The notes beneath the pieces are model-generated. The model was given only the letters and a program-made list of their open reading frames with translations, had not been told where the DNA came from and made no database searches. From positions 2,577-34,277 of the forward strand of contig DJOD01000030.1 of the NCBI GenBank assembly GCA_002437115.1: a stretch of 31,701 nucleotides of DNA. Reading direction: 5' to 3'. The stretch is from Prevotella sp. UBA6447. GTDB taxonomy: Bacteria > Bacteroidota > Bacteroidia > Bacteroidales > Bacteroidaceae. Numbering within the stretch: the stretch's first letter is position 1; each line of letters opens with the position of its first letter. Both the position numbers and the translations under genes were made by a program. This document shows, piece after piece, positions 16,473-26,383 of this stretch.

Positions 16473-19223
16473 ATGAAGAAGACAACCCTCATGGCTCTCT
16501 GCCTTGCGGCATCGCTCACTGCCGCCGCACAGGGAGCGAAAATCAAGACCGTCACGCCCGTGGCCGTTACCACACAGGCTGGCCAGGTGCCCATGCTGCC
16601 CTACCGTCTCTGGGTGACTTACAGCGACGGGCGCGGCGAATACCGGCAAGTTAAATGGATGAACTCCTCGCTCGAGACAGAGCAAGAAGCCGCTGATGCC
16701 ACCAAGCACCCCGCCGGGTCGGCCTACGACGTGCAGGGATACATCATCGGTGACAACAAGACGGCCGCCGGATACCCCATCACCGCGCGCGTCAGCGTGG
16801 TGGCCGCCGGAACGCCTGCGCCGCAGCCCACGCCGCAGGCTGAGCCCCTGCCCTTAGGCAACGTGCAGCTCATCGGCAACAACCGCCTGACCCATAACCG
16901 CGACCTTGACATCGACAACCTGCTCTCGCTCGACCCACGGCAGCAGGTCTACAACTACCGCGACACCTACGGTCTGCCCACCGAGGGCTATCCCGTCAGC
17001 GACGGCTGGGACTCGCCCACCACGAAGCTCAAAGGGCACGGCACCGGCCACTACCTCTCGGCCATGGCCATGGCTTATGTGTCTTGTCCTGACAAGGCCA
17101 AGCGCCAGCAAATCAAGAAGAACATCAAGCTCGTGGTGGATCAGATGCGCGAGTGCCAGGAGCGCACCTTTGTCTTCGACAAGCAGCTCGGCCGCTATCG
17201 AGAGGCACGCGACCTTGCGCCCGACGACGAGCTCAAGCGCATGGGAGGCACTTGGCAGGACTTCGACCGTTACAAGGCCGACTACGCCCACTACGGCTAC
17301 GGCTACATCAACGCCATACCCGCGCAGCACTGCGCGCTCATCGAACGCTATGCGCCCTACAACAACGAGGAGGGCGTGTGGGCTCCTTATTACACTGTGC
17401 ACAAGCAGCTCGCTGGGCTCATTGATGTGGCCAACCTCGTCGATGACAAGAAAATCAGTGGCAAGGCGCTCACCATCGCCAAGGACATGGGCCTCTGGAT
17501 ATGGAACCGATTGCACTACCGCACCTATGTGAAGACCGACGGCACCCAGGCCGAGCGGCGCGCCAAGCCCGGCAACCGCTATGAGATGTGGAACATGTAC
17601 ATAGCTGGCGAGCTCGGGGGCATACAGGAGTCGCTCTCGCGGCTCTCGGAGATGGTGGCCGACAAGACAGAAAAGGCACGTCTCATTGAGGCCGCAGGGT
17701 TCTTCGACGCGCCTGCCTTCTATGAGCCGCTGGCCAAGGGCATCGATGTCATACGCGACCGCCACGCCAACCAGCACATCCCCATGATCGTCGGTGCGCT
17801 GCGCTCCTACCGTTCCAACCACAACCCCTACTATTGGCACATCGCCGACAACTTTTGGGACCTGGTGCAAGGACGCTACCGCTATGCCATGGGCGGTGTG
17901 GGGAATGGCGAGATGTTCCGTCAGCCTTACAAGCAGATGGTGAGCATGGCCACCAACCCGGCAGGTCCCGACATCAACGAAACCTGCTGCGCCTACAACC
18001 TCGCCAAGCTCACCAAGGATCTCAACGCCTACCATCCCAACGACGCCCGCTACATGGACTACTATGAGCGCGTGCTCTACAACCAGCTTGTTGGTTCCAT
18101 CAACCCCGACCATTATGCCGTGGTATACCAGTATGCCGTCGGCCTCGACGCCAGCAAGCCTTGGGGCAATGAGACACCGCAATCTACCTGTTGTGGCGGG
18201 ACGGGTGCCGAGAACCACGTGAAATACCAGGAGGCGGCCTATTATACGGCCAGCGACACGCTCTGGGTGGGCCTTTACCTGCCCACGCGCGCCACATGGC
18301 AGGGGGTCACCTTCAGCCAGCAGTGCGCCTTCCCGGCCGAGCGCTCCGTCATCCGAATGGAAAAGGGTCGCAAGGCCTTCACCATGAAGCTCCGCGTGCC
18401 CTACTGGGCCACCAGCGGCTTCTCCGTGACCGTCAACGGACAGGAGCTGGCCGCGACCTACCAGCCTGGCACCTATGTGACCATCGCCTCGCGACAGTGG
18501 CAACCGGGCGACAGCGTGGTGGTGACCATGCCTTACGGACAGCACCTCGACTACACCCCCGACAAGATGGACATCACACGCAAGCAAACCTACAAGCCCC
18601 TTTGGGCGGCGGCTTTCATGCGCGGACCTCTGGTCATGGCGGCCAAGGACATCGATACCTGGGACGAGGCCACGCTCCGCAGTCAGGCCGATGCCGACCG
18701 CTTGCAGTTCGTGCCCGACTATGCCGCTGACCGCCACATCACCCATTACTTCCGTCTCGACGCGCCCATTGAGGACACCGCTTACGTGGACACAGCCACC
18801 ATCACCGAACTGATGCGCGTGGCGGCCAAGAGGCTGCAGGAACAGCAGGCCTGGGACGAGATGACCACCAAGGTGCCCGAGTATGCGCCTTGGGCCAAGA
18901 ATGGCCTGGAGGCCATGCGGTCGCGCTATGAGGCCATGCGGGCGTTCCTCAACGACCGCAAGGGCAACGGTGCCGCGCTGGCCAGCGAGCTCAACGCCGC
19001 GTTGAGCATGATGCGCCCGGGCAACCTCGCCGAGCCGTCTGACCTGAAGCCGCTTCTTGAGGCGCTCGACGCGGCCAAGACCGTGGCTGCTCCCTCGCAA
19101 CGCCTCAAGGACGCCATGGACTATGCTGAGATGGTGAAGTCCTATGTCAATGATGGCAGTGGCACCAAAGACCTCATACGCCGTGGCCTCACGGGCCTGC
19201 GCGCCGCCATGCCGGCCAACTGA
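16473..19223 (+). CDS. Secreted GH127 beta-L-arabinofuranosidase-like enzyme
   Basis: A 916-aa protein with an N-terminal signal peptide (MKKTTLMALCLAASLTAAAQG). An Ig-like N-terminal module of about 110 residues (LWVTYSDGRGEYRQVKW) precedes a large alpha/alpha-barrel catalytic domain of the DUF1680/GH127 type. Its active-site residues are visible: Glu503-Thr-Cys505-Cys506 (NETCCAYN) and Cys573-Cys574 (CCGGTGAENHVKYQEAAYY). In characterised GH127 enzymes one cysteine is the nucleophile and the others with the Glu bind zinc. Such enzymes remove beta-L-arabinofuranose from plant glycans, so this is probably periplasmic or outer-membrane carbohydrate use. The frame extends to 16314, but the ATG at 16473 gives a proper signal peptide. 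A GH2 gene follows. Confidence 0.88.
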   Translation: MKKTTLMALCLAASLTAAAQGAKIKTVTPVAVTTQAGQVPMLPYRLWVTYSDGRGEYRQVKWMNSSLETEQEAADATKHPAGSAYDVQGYIIGDNKTAAGYPITARVSVVAAGTPAPQPTPQAEPLPLGNVQLIGNNRLTHNRDLDIDNLLSLDPRQQVYNYRDTYGLPTEGYPVSDGWDSPTTKLKGHGTGHYLSAMAMAYVSCPDKAKRQQIKKNIKLVVDQMRECQERTFVFDKQLGRYREARDLAPDDELKRMGGTWQDFDRYKADYAHYGYGYINAIPAQHCALIERYAPYNNEEGVWAPYYTVHKQLAGLIDVANLVDDKKISGKALTIAKDMGLWIWNRLHYRTYVKTDGTQAERRAKPGNRYEMWNMYIAGELGGIQESLSRLSEMVADKTEKARLIEAAGFFDAPAFYEPLAKGIDVIRDRHANQHIPMIVGALRSYRSNHNPYYWHIADNFWDLVQGRYRYAMGGVGNGEMFRQPYKQMVSMATNPAGPDINETCCAYNLAKLTKDLNAYHPNDARYMDYYERVLYNQLVGSINPDHYAVVYQYAVGLDASKPWGNETPQSTCCGGTGAENHVKYQEAAYYTASDTLWVGLYLPTRATWQGVTFSQQCAFPAERSVIRMEKGRKAFTMKLRVPYWATSGFSVTVNGQELAATYQPGTYVTIASRQWQPGDSVVVTMPYGQHLDYTPDKMDITRKQTYKPLWAAAFMRGPLVMAAKDIDTWDEATLRSQADADRLQFVPDYAADRHITHYFRLDAPIEDTAYVDTATITELMRVAAKRLQEQQAWDEMTTKVPEYAPWAKNGLEAMRSRYEAMRAFLNDRKGNGAALASELNAALSMMRPGNLAEPSDLKPLLEALDAAKTVAAPSQRLKDAMDYAEMVKSYVNDGSGTKDLIRRGLTGLRAAMPAN

Positions 19224-19402
19224 GTTGCACCAACCAAGCCAACTGGCCAGCCACGCGCACACGTAGAGAGAAATGTCGTGGCTGCCAAGAGTAACGTTAG
19301 AGGCACGAATCGCAGAAGGTGGTTCGTGCCCTTGTTGTGTGCTTAGAGATTTTTTTACTCGAATACTTTTTACCTAAATCTTTATTACCTAATATTTATT
19401 TT

Positions 19403-21871
19403 ATGTCAACAAACAAGGCTCTCCTTGTAACCATAACAGGATTGTTCTTTTCGCTTAGCCTATATGCCCAGCGTGTCATTATCAATGACGACTGGCAGTT
19501 TGTGCGCTTGACAGAGGAGCAAAGTCAAGGAGAAATCCAAAACCAGGGAACAGACTGGAACTCTCAGTACAATGTTAAGCACGTGAACGCGGGAGGCGGC
19601 TCGCTTGCTGTGAGTCCCGCTGTGTTGCAAAAGGAATTTAGGCAGTTGTCGAACAGCCAGTGGCAACCTGTTAAACTGCCGCACACATCCTTTGTCGAGC
19701 CCTTGGTAGTGCAGCACCAGTGGCAGGGCATTTGCTATTATCGGAAACAACTTTCCATTCGCCCCAAAGACGAGGACAAGCTATTGTGGCTTGAGTTTGG
19801 AGCCGCCATGCAGTTGGCCGACGTTTGGGTCAACGGCCAGCATCTGGCACAACATGCAGGTGGATACACTCCGTTTGTGGTGGACGTGACGGGTGTGCTA
19901 AAATCGGGACAACCGAATGAGATCTTGGTTCGGTTGGACAACAGAAACAATTCGCTCATCCCACCGGGAAAACCACTTGAGGAACTTGACTTTTCATTTT
20001 ATGGCGGGCTTTACCGCGATGTCAAGCTCATCGTCAAGAATCCTGTTCATATCACCCATGCCGTGATGGCCAATGAGACGGCGGGGGGAGGAATATTTGT
20101 GACCTATCCCAAGGTGTCGGAGCAGGAGGCTGTGGTCCAAGTGAAGACCCAGGTGGCCAATGAGAGTGACGACGCTCGCGACGTGGAGCTCTGCCAGACA
20201 TTGTTGGAGTGGAGCAAGGAAAAAGGTGTTGGGCGGAAAGTGGCCACAGAAACAAGACGGTTGACAGTCATGGGACATCAAAAGGTGAGCGAAATTCAAC
20301 ACATTGATGTGCCTTCACCCAAGTTATGGAGTCCTGATTCGCCCCATCTCTATGTGCTACGAACGGTGCTGAAGGAAGGCAAGAAGGTGCAGGATGTGGA
20401 AACTACGCGCATAGGCATCCGACAGATAGAAATGTCGCGAGAGAAAGGGTTTGTCATCAATGGAAAGCCACTGCGTTTGGAAGGTTCCAACAGGCATCAG
20501 GAGTACCCTTACGTGGGGTATGCCTTGTCGCGTGAAGCACAGTATCGCGACATCTACCAAATCCGTAACAACGGATTCAATGTGGTGCGCTTGGGCCATT
20601 ATCCGCAGGATCCGTCGGTCTTGGATGCCTGTGACGAATTGGGCCTCCTGGCCATAGAGCCTATTCCCGGATGGCAGTTCTTCAATCAATCCAAGACCTT
20701 CATAGACAACACCTACAGGGATATTCGCGACTTGATACGCCGCGACCGCAACCACCCTTCCATTGTGATGTGGGAAACAACCCTCAATGAGTCGTGGCCA
20801 CCCACAGAATGGAAAGACCAGGCCGTCAAGATTGCCCACGAGGAATATCCAGGGTGCTATGCGGCTGGCGACAGTTATGGCTATGACGGTTTCGACGTGT
20901 GCTACAACGATTGGGAAGAAGGCTTTAATCGCCCGAACAAGACGAGCAAGCCTGGTTTCATCCGTGAGTATTACGATTATGAGTTTGGTGGACATTATAG
21001 CACCACGCGCAAGCGGCGTGGCGATGGCGACCGAGGCCTGATGCAAAATGCGTGGAACGCGCAATGGAGTCACAACCGTTACAGGGCCTACTATCCCTGG
21101 ACGATGGGACAGGCCGTGTGGAGCATGTACGATTACAATCGTGGTTGCTGCGATAACATTTGCCACAGCGGTGTGGCAGACATCTTCCGCTTGCCAAAGT
21201 TCAGCTTGCATTATTTCCGTACCCAAACAACAGCTGGCAGTTATACGCCCTCGGGTTCTATGCCCTACGAAGTTTTTGTCAACTCACATTGGTTACGCCA
21301 TTCTTCCGACACATTGCAAGTGTATGGCAATGTGGATGAAGTGGAACTTCAGCTCAATGGCAAAAACATTGCCCGCAAGAAACCCGACAACGGCCCTACG
21401 ACACAAGCTTACGTGGCCCAACCTGATGGTGGAAACGCTACCAATGTCAAGTATCCTCCTTTTACCTTCTTCCACGTGAAGTGGCAAGAAGGAGAACTGA
21501 AGGCAATCGGCTATCACGGAGGCAGGCAAGTGGCAGAGCACATTGTTCGTACGCCAGGCAAGGCAGACCATGTCAGCATTGATTATTTTGAAAGTGGGAA
21601 GCCCGCTTCGAAGGATGATGTGCTGATTGTGTATGTTCGCCTAAGGGATAAACAGGGTACGCTGTGCTTTGGCGACAACACCACGAAAGTTAAGCTTGAG
21701 GTGTTGCAAGGAGGACAGGTCGAAGGTGCTGATAGCATAGCAGCTGAAGGAGGAATCGCTTCGTTTGTCGTATCAACGGGCAAAGGCAAAAAGCTCGTTC
21801 TAAAAGCAAATGCCGATGAGCTCTCTGCTGTTAAGGCAATACGATTGGCAAAAAAGCGAACAGACTACTGA
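19403..21871 (+). CDS. Secreted GH2 family glycosidase, beta-galactosidase-like
   Basis: An 822-aa protein with a signal peptide (MSTNKALLVTITGLFFSLSLYAQ). The GH2 layout is seen: a sugar-binding jelly-roll (WQPVKLPHTSF to DVWVNGQHLAQHAGGYTPF), an Ig-like domain, then a TIM barrel. The acid/base Glu463 lies in TTLNESWPP. The nucleophile is probably Glu522 in GFIREYYDYEFGG, less certain because the usual nucleophile context is altered. The C-terminus has further beta-sandwich domains (about 620-822). A frame opens further upstream, but ATG 19403 gives a proper signal peptide. It lies 179 bp after GH127, with no promoter pair matching consensus between them, so co-transcription is possible. Substrate may be a galactoside or arabinoside. 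Confidence 0.88.
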   Translation: MSTNKALLVTITGLFFSLSLYAQRVIINDDWQFVRLTEEQSQGEIQNQGTDWNSQYNVKHVNAGGGSLAVSPAVLQKEFRQLSNSQWQPVKLPHTSFVEPLVVQHQWQGICYYRKQLSIRPKDEDKLLWLEFGAAMQLADVWVNGQHLAQHAGGYTPFVVDVTGVLKSGQPNEILVRLDNRNNSLIPPGKPLEELDFSFYGGLYRDVKLIVKNPVHITHAVMANETAGGGIFVTYPKVSEQEAVVQVKTQVANESDDARDVELCQTLLEWSKEKGVGRKVATETRRLTVMGHQKVSEIQHIDVPSPKLWSPDSPHLYVLRTVLKEGKKVQDVETTRIGIRQIEMSREKGFVINGKPLRLEGSNRHQEYPYVGYALSREAQYRDIYQIRNNGFNVVRLGHYPQDPSVLDACDELGLLAIEPIPGWQFFNQSKTFIDNTYRDIRDLIRRDRNHPSIVMWETTLNESWPPTEWKDQAVKIAHEEYPGCYAAGDSYGYDGFDVCYNDWEEGFNRPNKTSKPGFIREYYDYEFGGHYSTTRKRRGDGDRGLMQNAWNAQWSHNRYRAYYPWTMGQAVWSMYDYNRGCCDNICHSGVADIFRLPKFSLHYFRTQTTAGSYTPSGSMPYEVFVNSHWLRHSSDTLQVYGNVDEVELQLNGKNIARKKPDNGPTTQAYVAQPDGGNATNVKYPPFTFFHVKWQEGELKAIGYHGGRQVAEHIVRTPGKADHVSIDYFESGKPASKDDVLIVYVRLRDKQGTLCFGDNTTKVKLEVLQGGQVEGADSIAAEGGIASFVVSTGKGKKLVLKANADELSAVKAIRLAKKRTDY

Positions 21872-21884
21872 TATGAGTGGCATG

Positions 21885-21914
21885 AAGAGGGCGTGTCAAT
21901 TGACACGCCCTCTT
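21885..21914. terminator. Perfect 30-bp palindrome, bidirectional terminator
   Basis: AAGAGGGCGTGTCAA followed by TTGACACGCCCTCTT is a perfect 30-bp palindrome with no loop. It lies between the convergent GH2 gene (ends 21871) and the RND gene (ends 21950), and GC-rich arms ending in AAGA/TCTT suit termination in both directions. Confidence 0.75.
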
Positions 21915-21949
21915 AACTGTTGGCCTGTAATGTGGCATTCTCGCTCACC

Positions 21950-24900
21950 TTATTTCTTGTCGAACACTTTCCAGTAGACCACGGGCAGCACCGTGGCAAT
22001 GAGCACCATCGAGATGAGTGTGCCGAAGAAGATTATGGCGCCCATGGGTGACCATAATGTGTTGTTTTCCATCATCATGGGCAGCACGCCCACGCTGGCG
22101 GCGGCAGAGGTGAGGAAGATGGGGCGCATGCGCCGCTCACCCGCATGCTGGGCGGCCTGCCTCACGGTCATGTGCTCGTCGCGCCGCAATTCCTCTGCGT
22201 AGTCGAGCATGATGATGCCGTTTCGCACCAGGATGCCCATTAGGCTCACCAGTCCTAAGATGCACGTGATGCTCAAGTCGTATCCAGTCACCACCAGTCC
22301 CATGGCGGCACCAAACACACACAAGGCCATGGCAGAGAGGTTGATCAAGGCAAGGCTGATACGCTTGAAATGAAACAGCAAAATGAGGAAGATGATGACG
22401 ATGGCCACTGCCACGCCTGAGACCACCATTGGCAGCGTCTCGCCGTCTTTTTCATACATGCCGCCCGTGGTCACTGACAACGAGGCAGGCAGCTGAAGAC
22501 GTTTCATCCCCTTCTGCACCTCTTCGGTGAGCCTGTCCACATTGTAGCCTCGCATCGGTTCGGCCACCACGGAGATGGTGCGCACCCCATTGCGCCGCAC
22601 GATGCACCCGTCGGTCCAGTCGGGACGTACGTCAGCCACCTGACGAAGGGGCACTGTCTGCGTGCCGCCCATGATGGGGATATACTCGTTGGCCAGCGTC
22701 GCGGTGGCGCCACTGTCTGGACGCTCCGACCGTAGCACCACTTGAACAGGATAGTCGCCCTCCCACATGGTGGTGACTGGCACCCCGTCGCCGTAGTGTA
22801 TGGCCAGGTCTGTGGCCAGCAGCGCCTTGTCGAGCCCCAGCCGGTTGGCCTCTGTAGCGTCGGGCGTGATGCTGATGCCTGGCATGGGCTCCTCATAGTT
22901 GGTGCGCACAAGATTCAGCCCTTCCGTGTGACGCATGACATCGGCAACTTTTCTTGCTGCTTTTTCCAAATCCTGGATGCTGTCTCCGCTGATGCGAATT
23001 TCGATGGGGTAGGCCGCATTGTTGTAGTCCATCTGTTTCCACCGGACGTAAGCACTGGGGAAATAGTCAGAATACTTGTCGGCATAGTCGTCGAGCACGG
23101 CGGCTGTGCTCTCATTGTCCTTGGTGTTTACGATGAACTGCGCAAAGTTGGTGCCGCCAATCTGTGGAGCGTAGGTCACGTTGAACCTTGGTGACCCTTG
23201 TCCGATGAAATTGGTTACGGCCGTCACCCTTGGGTCGCGTTTCAGGATATGCTCCATGCTGTCGGCCACGGCGGCAGTCTGTCGGGCGGGGGTTCCGTTG
23301 GGCAGGTAGAACTCCACGGCAAACTGGTTGCGCTCTGCCAGCGGCATCATGCGCTGGGGTAGGTTAGCGAGCGTCACGCCACCTACCGCAACGAGTGCCA
23401 CCGCAACACTTATGGTGGCAGTGGGGTGGGCGAAGCAGCGAGCCAGTAGCCATGAGTAGCCAGCCTGAAGGTAATCGAGAGGTGACTTTTTCTTATCTGC
23501 CTTTGCGTTATCATTGCCGTTTCCCCCTTCTTTTCTGGCAGGGTATATCAGCTTGTATTGCAGATAAGGCGTGAGCAAGAGGGAAACGCTGAGCGAGATG
23601 CTCAGGATGATGAACATGGCCCATGGAAACGACCTCACGAAGTCGCCCATATCGCCGTGCATGGTGAAGAGAAAAGGAAAGAAGGTCAGGCTGATGGAAA
23701 GCGTGGCCGACAGCACCGACATGAAAAACTCTCGTGGAGCAGCTATCGCGGCATCCCAGCGGCTCAAGCCATGGCTGAGCTTCTCCATGTAGTTGTCGAT
23801 GATGACCACCGAGTCGTCAACAACCATGCCCAACGTGACGATGAGAGCCGCCAGCGTGACGGTGTTGAGCTCCATGCCGAAGATGTAAAACAGGCCGATG
23901 GAGCAGAAGATGGTGATGGGTATCGACATGGCCGAAACCTCTGCCACACGCCGTGGCATGAGCAAGATGACCACGATGATGACGGCAATTACGGAGATAA
24001 GCAACTCGCGGAGGAAGTTTACCACCGAATCGCTCACCACTTGGCTTTGGTCGGTGATGACATGGATGTGCACGTCGTCGGGCAGCGTCTGGCTGAAACT
24101 GTCGATGATTTGGTGTACCTCACGTCCCATCTTCACGATGTCGTTGCCCTTGCGCATCTCCACCGACAGCAGCACACACTTTCGTCCGTCGCTGGTGATA
24201 TACTTGTCTTGTTTGGGATATTCCCTTACCACCCTGGCCACGTCCTTGAGCCGCAGCGTGCGGCCTTGGGGGTCGTGGTACACGATCTGTTGCGCCACAT
24301 CGCGCTCAGAGCTGTAGGAGTCCTTGATGTGTATGGGCGACAGCGTACGCCCGTTGTCCACCGTGCCGCTTGGGCTGGTAATTCCCTGCAACCCCAAGTC
24401 TTTTATCAAGGTGTATGGTCCAATGCCGTATTGCGACAGCTTGTCTTGGTCGAGATATACCGTAACCTGCTCGTTCTGCAGCCCGTAGGTGCGAAGGTTG
24501 GAAATGGCGTCAATGCGCCGCAACTTTTCCCTGAGGTCGTCCAGGTACTGCCGCAACTCGCGGTAGGTTTTCTGGCTGCTGTCTATCGTGATGAGCAATG
24601 CCGACGTGTCGGCTATGTCGTCCACGGCCTCTACGGCAAGCACCCCGGCAGGCAGGCTGCTCTTGAAGTTGGCCAGTCCGTGCTTGAACTTAGACCAGAA
24701 GGCATCCTTGTCTTCCACGTTGTCGTTCAGCTCCACGTAAATGATGGCCATGCCGTCCTTGCTCTTCGAGTAGGTCTTCTTCTTGTTCACCTCCTTGTAG
24801 GTGAAGACAAAATCCTCCAACTGCCGTGTTACGCGCTCTTCCACCTCGGCCGACGTGGCGCCGGGATAAACGGCCACCACGGCACCCTGCCGAATGGTGA

Positions 24901-25027
24901 ATTCGGGCATTTCCTGCTTGGGCATCAGCACCAGTCCGGCTATGCCCGTGAGCACCAGCATGGCAACCAGCAGGATGACGATGTTATGGCCGACCATGGC
25001 CGACTCAATGAAACTCTTCTTCCTCAT
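21950..25027 (-). CDS. RND family efflux pump, inner membrane transporter
   Basis: A 1025-aa protein of normal AcrB-type length. It begins MRKKSFIESAMVGHNIVILL, the first membrane segment. TM4 carries the proton-relay pair Asp404-Asp405 in GMVVDDSVVIIDNY. There are repeated hydrophobic segments in two halves, with periplasmic loops such as NLPQRMMPLAERNQFAVEF. These pumps use the proton gradient to expel drugs, detergents or metals through a tripartite channel. Its ATG overlaps the stop of the upstream membrane-fusion gene by 4 bp (ATGA). No TolC-like outer membrane gene is in the window, so the channel must be encoded elsewhere. Substrate cannot be predicted. Confidence 0.95.
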   Translation of the reverse strand: MRKKSFIESAMVGHNIVILLVAMLVLTGIAGLVLMPKQEMPEFTIRQGAVVAVYPGATSAEVEERVTRQLEDFVFTYKEVNKKKTYSKSKDGMAIIYVELNDNVEDKDAFWSKFKHGLANFKSSLPAGVLAVEAVDDIADTSALLITIDSSQKTYRELRQYLDDLREKLRRIDAISNLRTYGLQNEQVTVYLDQDKLSQYGIGPYTLIKDLGLQGITSPSGTVDNGRTLSPIHIKDSYSSERDVAQQIVYHDPQGRTLRLKDVARVVREYPKQDKYITSDGRKCVLLSVEMRKGNDIVKMGREVHQIIDSFSQTLPDDVHIHVITDQSQVVSDSVVNFLRELLISVIAVIIVVILLMPRRVAEVSAMSIPITIFCSIGLFYIFGMELNTVTLAALIVTLGMVVDDSVVIIDNYMEKLSHGLSRWDAAIAAPREFFMSVLSATLSISLTFFPFLFTMHGDMGDFVRSFPWAMFIILSISLSVSLLLTPYLQYKLIYPARKEGGNGNDNAKADKKKSPLDYLQAGYSWLLARCFAHPTATISVAVALVAVGGVTLANLPQRMMPLAERNQFAVEFYLPNGTPARQTAAVADSMEHILKRDPRVTAVTNFIGQGSPRFNVTYAPQIGGTNFAQFIVNTKDNESTAAVLDDYADKYSDYFPSAYVRWKQMDYNNAAYPIEIRISGDSIQDLEKAARKVADVMRHTEGLNLVRTNYEEPMPGISITPDATEANRLGLDKALLATDLAIHYGDGVPVTTMWEGDYPVQVVLRSERPDSGATATLANEYIPIMGGTQTVPLRQVADVRPDWTDGCIVRRNGVRTISVVAEPMRGYNVDRLTEEVQKGMKRLQLPASLSVTTGGMYEKDGETLPMVVSGVAVAIVIIFLILLFHFKRISLALINLSAMALCVFGAAMGLVVTGYDLSITCILGLVSLMGILVRNGIIMLDYAEELRRDEHMTVRQAAQHAGERRMRPIFLTSAAASVGVLPMMMENNTLWSPMGAIIFFGTLISMVLIATVLPVVYWKVFDKK

Positions 25028-26058
25028 CTTGTCGTCACTTTCATCCCGTCACTCACTTTCTGCATGCCCTCTGTTATGACGGCCTCGCCCGGCTGAAGTC
25101 CCTGGGTCACTACGATGCCGTCGCCCATGAAGTTGCCAACCGTGACATGGCGTTGCCGTGCCTTTCCAGCCTCGACCACCCATACAAACCGTCGGCCGTC
25201 GGTGTCCAGCTCTACGCTTTGGGCCGGAAGGACCATTGGCTGCGCCTGGGCGGTTTCGCCCTGCTTTTCCAAATCCACATTGCACACCATGCCAGGCATT
25301 AGTTTTCCTTCAGGGTTTGGCGCGGCGATTTTCACGTCGTAGGTATGCGAAAGGGCGTTGGCCACGATGCCCTTTTCACTTACGTGCCCGGTGAGCGTCA
25401 CGTTGCCAGCCGCCTTGACGGTCAATAGGGCCGTCTGCCCTTTCCGGATGGCATATATCTCGTCTTCAGGCACGTTAATCTTGATTTCCACCACGCTCAC
25501 ATCCACCAACCTGTAGATTTGTTGTCCGGCGATGACATTCATGCCCGGGTCGGCGTAGCGTGCGGCTATGACGCCACTGAACGGTGCGCGCAGCGTGGTG
25601 TGCCCCAATTGCTCGCGCGCCATTCGCTCAGCAGCCTCGGCTTGTTGGAGCTTGCTCTCCACGTCCACCCATTTTATTTCTGAAATGACCCCTTGGGCGT
25701 GTAGTGGCTTCATGCGCCGATAGGCATCCTGGGCTTGCCGCAGGGAGGTCAGCGCAGCTTGGTGGGCATCGCGCAGCGTGTTGGGCTGGATGGTTCCTAT
25801 CAGTTGCCCCTTTCCCACCTGGTCGCCCTCCTGTGCCTTGAGCGCGGTCACGTTGCCTGGCACCTCAAAGCTCAACAAGGTTCCGTTCTTCTCTTCCACG
25901 GTGCCCACATAGGCTTGCCCATCATCTGTAGGCAGAAAGCCCACCTGGGTCACACTCACCGCCACGGGGGGCTTGGGCTTACTCTTCTTCTCATCCGTGC
26001 AGCCTGATGCCAACACGGCACACAACACGGCGCACGCCATCATAGCAATACTTCTCAT
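25024..26058 (-). CDS. RND efflux membrane-fusion lipoprotein
   Basis: A 344-aa periplasmic adaptor. The lipobox is LASGC, Cys20 from the chosen start (MRSIAMMACAVLCAVLASGC). The ATG at 26085 would add nine residues but leave only about 10 nt of mRNA leader from the predicted start, so 26058 is preferred. The middle contains a coiled-coil hairpin (about 105-160, AYRRMKPLHAQGVISEIKWV and nearby) framed by a lipoyl-like motif (TTLRAPFSGVIAARYADPG), then a beta-barrel domain. It bridges the RND pump and an outer membrane channel. It overlaps the RND gene by 4 bp and follows a consensus promoter. Confidence 0.93.
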   Translation of the reverse strand: MRSIAMMACAVLCAVLASGCTDEKKSKPKPPVAVSVTQVGFLPTDDGQAYVGTVEEKNGTLLSFEVPGNVTALKAQEGDQVGKGQLIGTIQPNTLRDAHQAALTSLRQAQDAYRRMKPLHAQGVISEIKWVDVESKLQQAEAAERMAREQLGHTTLRAPFSGVIAARYADPGMNVIAGQQIYRLVDVSVVEIKINVPEDEIYAIRKGQTALLTVKAAGNVTLTGHVSEKGIVANALSHTYDVKIAAPNPEGKLMPGMVCNVDLEKQGETAQAQPMVLPAQSVELDTDGRRFVWVVEAGKARQRHVTVGNFMGDGIVVTQGLQPGEAVITEGMQKVSDGMKVTTR

Positions 26059-26101
26059 CCCTTCGCATGTTTTGGTTCTACACATGGTTAAAATACGGTT
26101 G

Positions 26102-26132
26102 CAAAGTTATATGATTTTTGTCGAACCTCAAA
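26102..26132 (-). promoter_or_regulatory. Promoter of the RND efflux operon
   Basis: On the minus strand: -33 TTTG (26129-26132), a 19-nt spacer and -7 TAACTTTG (26102-26109), a full consensus match. Transcription would start near 26095, about 37 nt before the chosen ATG at 26058. Confidence 0.75.
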
Positions 26133-26314
26133 TTCGCGACCTACAAAAGATAATGGAATTTCGAAATGGCAATTGTGATTAATTTAGTTGAAAAGGTTCA
26201 TGCACACAAGAACTTCTCCGTATGCCTTCCCGCCATTTGGCAGGATGTGAGTGACAAGTAATATTTTTTAGATGTAGGGACTTGCACCCATTAGGCAACA
26301 CACATGTTAGTCAA

Positions 26315-26355
26315 ACAAAAAATCCCAGCCCACGCTTTGGAGCGTGAAGCTGGGA
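26315..26355 (-). terminator. Rho-independent terminator of the cupin gene
   Basis: The minus strand forms TCCCAGC (26349-26355 read as complement) pairing with GCTGGGA (26323-26329), an inner CACGCT/AGCGTG stem, and then a run of T residues (complement of the A-run at 26317-26322). It follows the cupin stop codon at 26384 by about 30 bp. Confidence 0.8.
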
Positions 26356-26383
26356 GGAAAGTTGTAATCTTAAGGGGAATCAA

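Noticed and set aside
16854..19262. Long minus-strand open frame of about 800 aa opposite the GH127 gene
   Set aside because: It mirrors GC-rich codons of the real gene; no family motif is seen, whereas the plus strand has a signal peptide and catalytic cysteines.
23558..25096. Plus-strand frame of 512 aa opposite the RND transporter
   Set aside because: It is His/Val-rich antisense shadow of the RND gene, whose motifs and length are clear.
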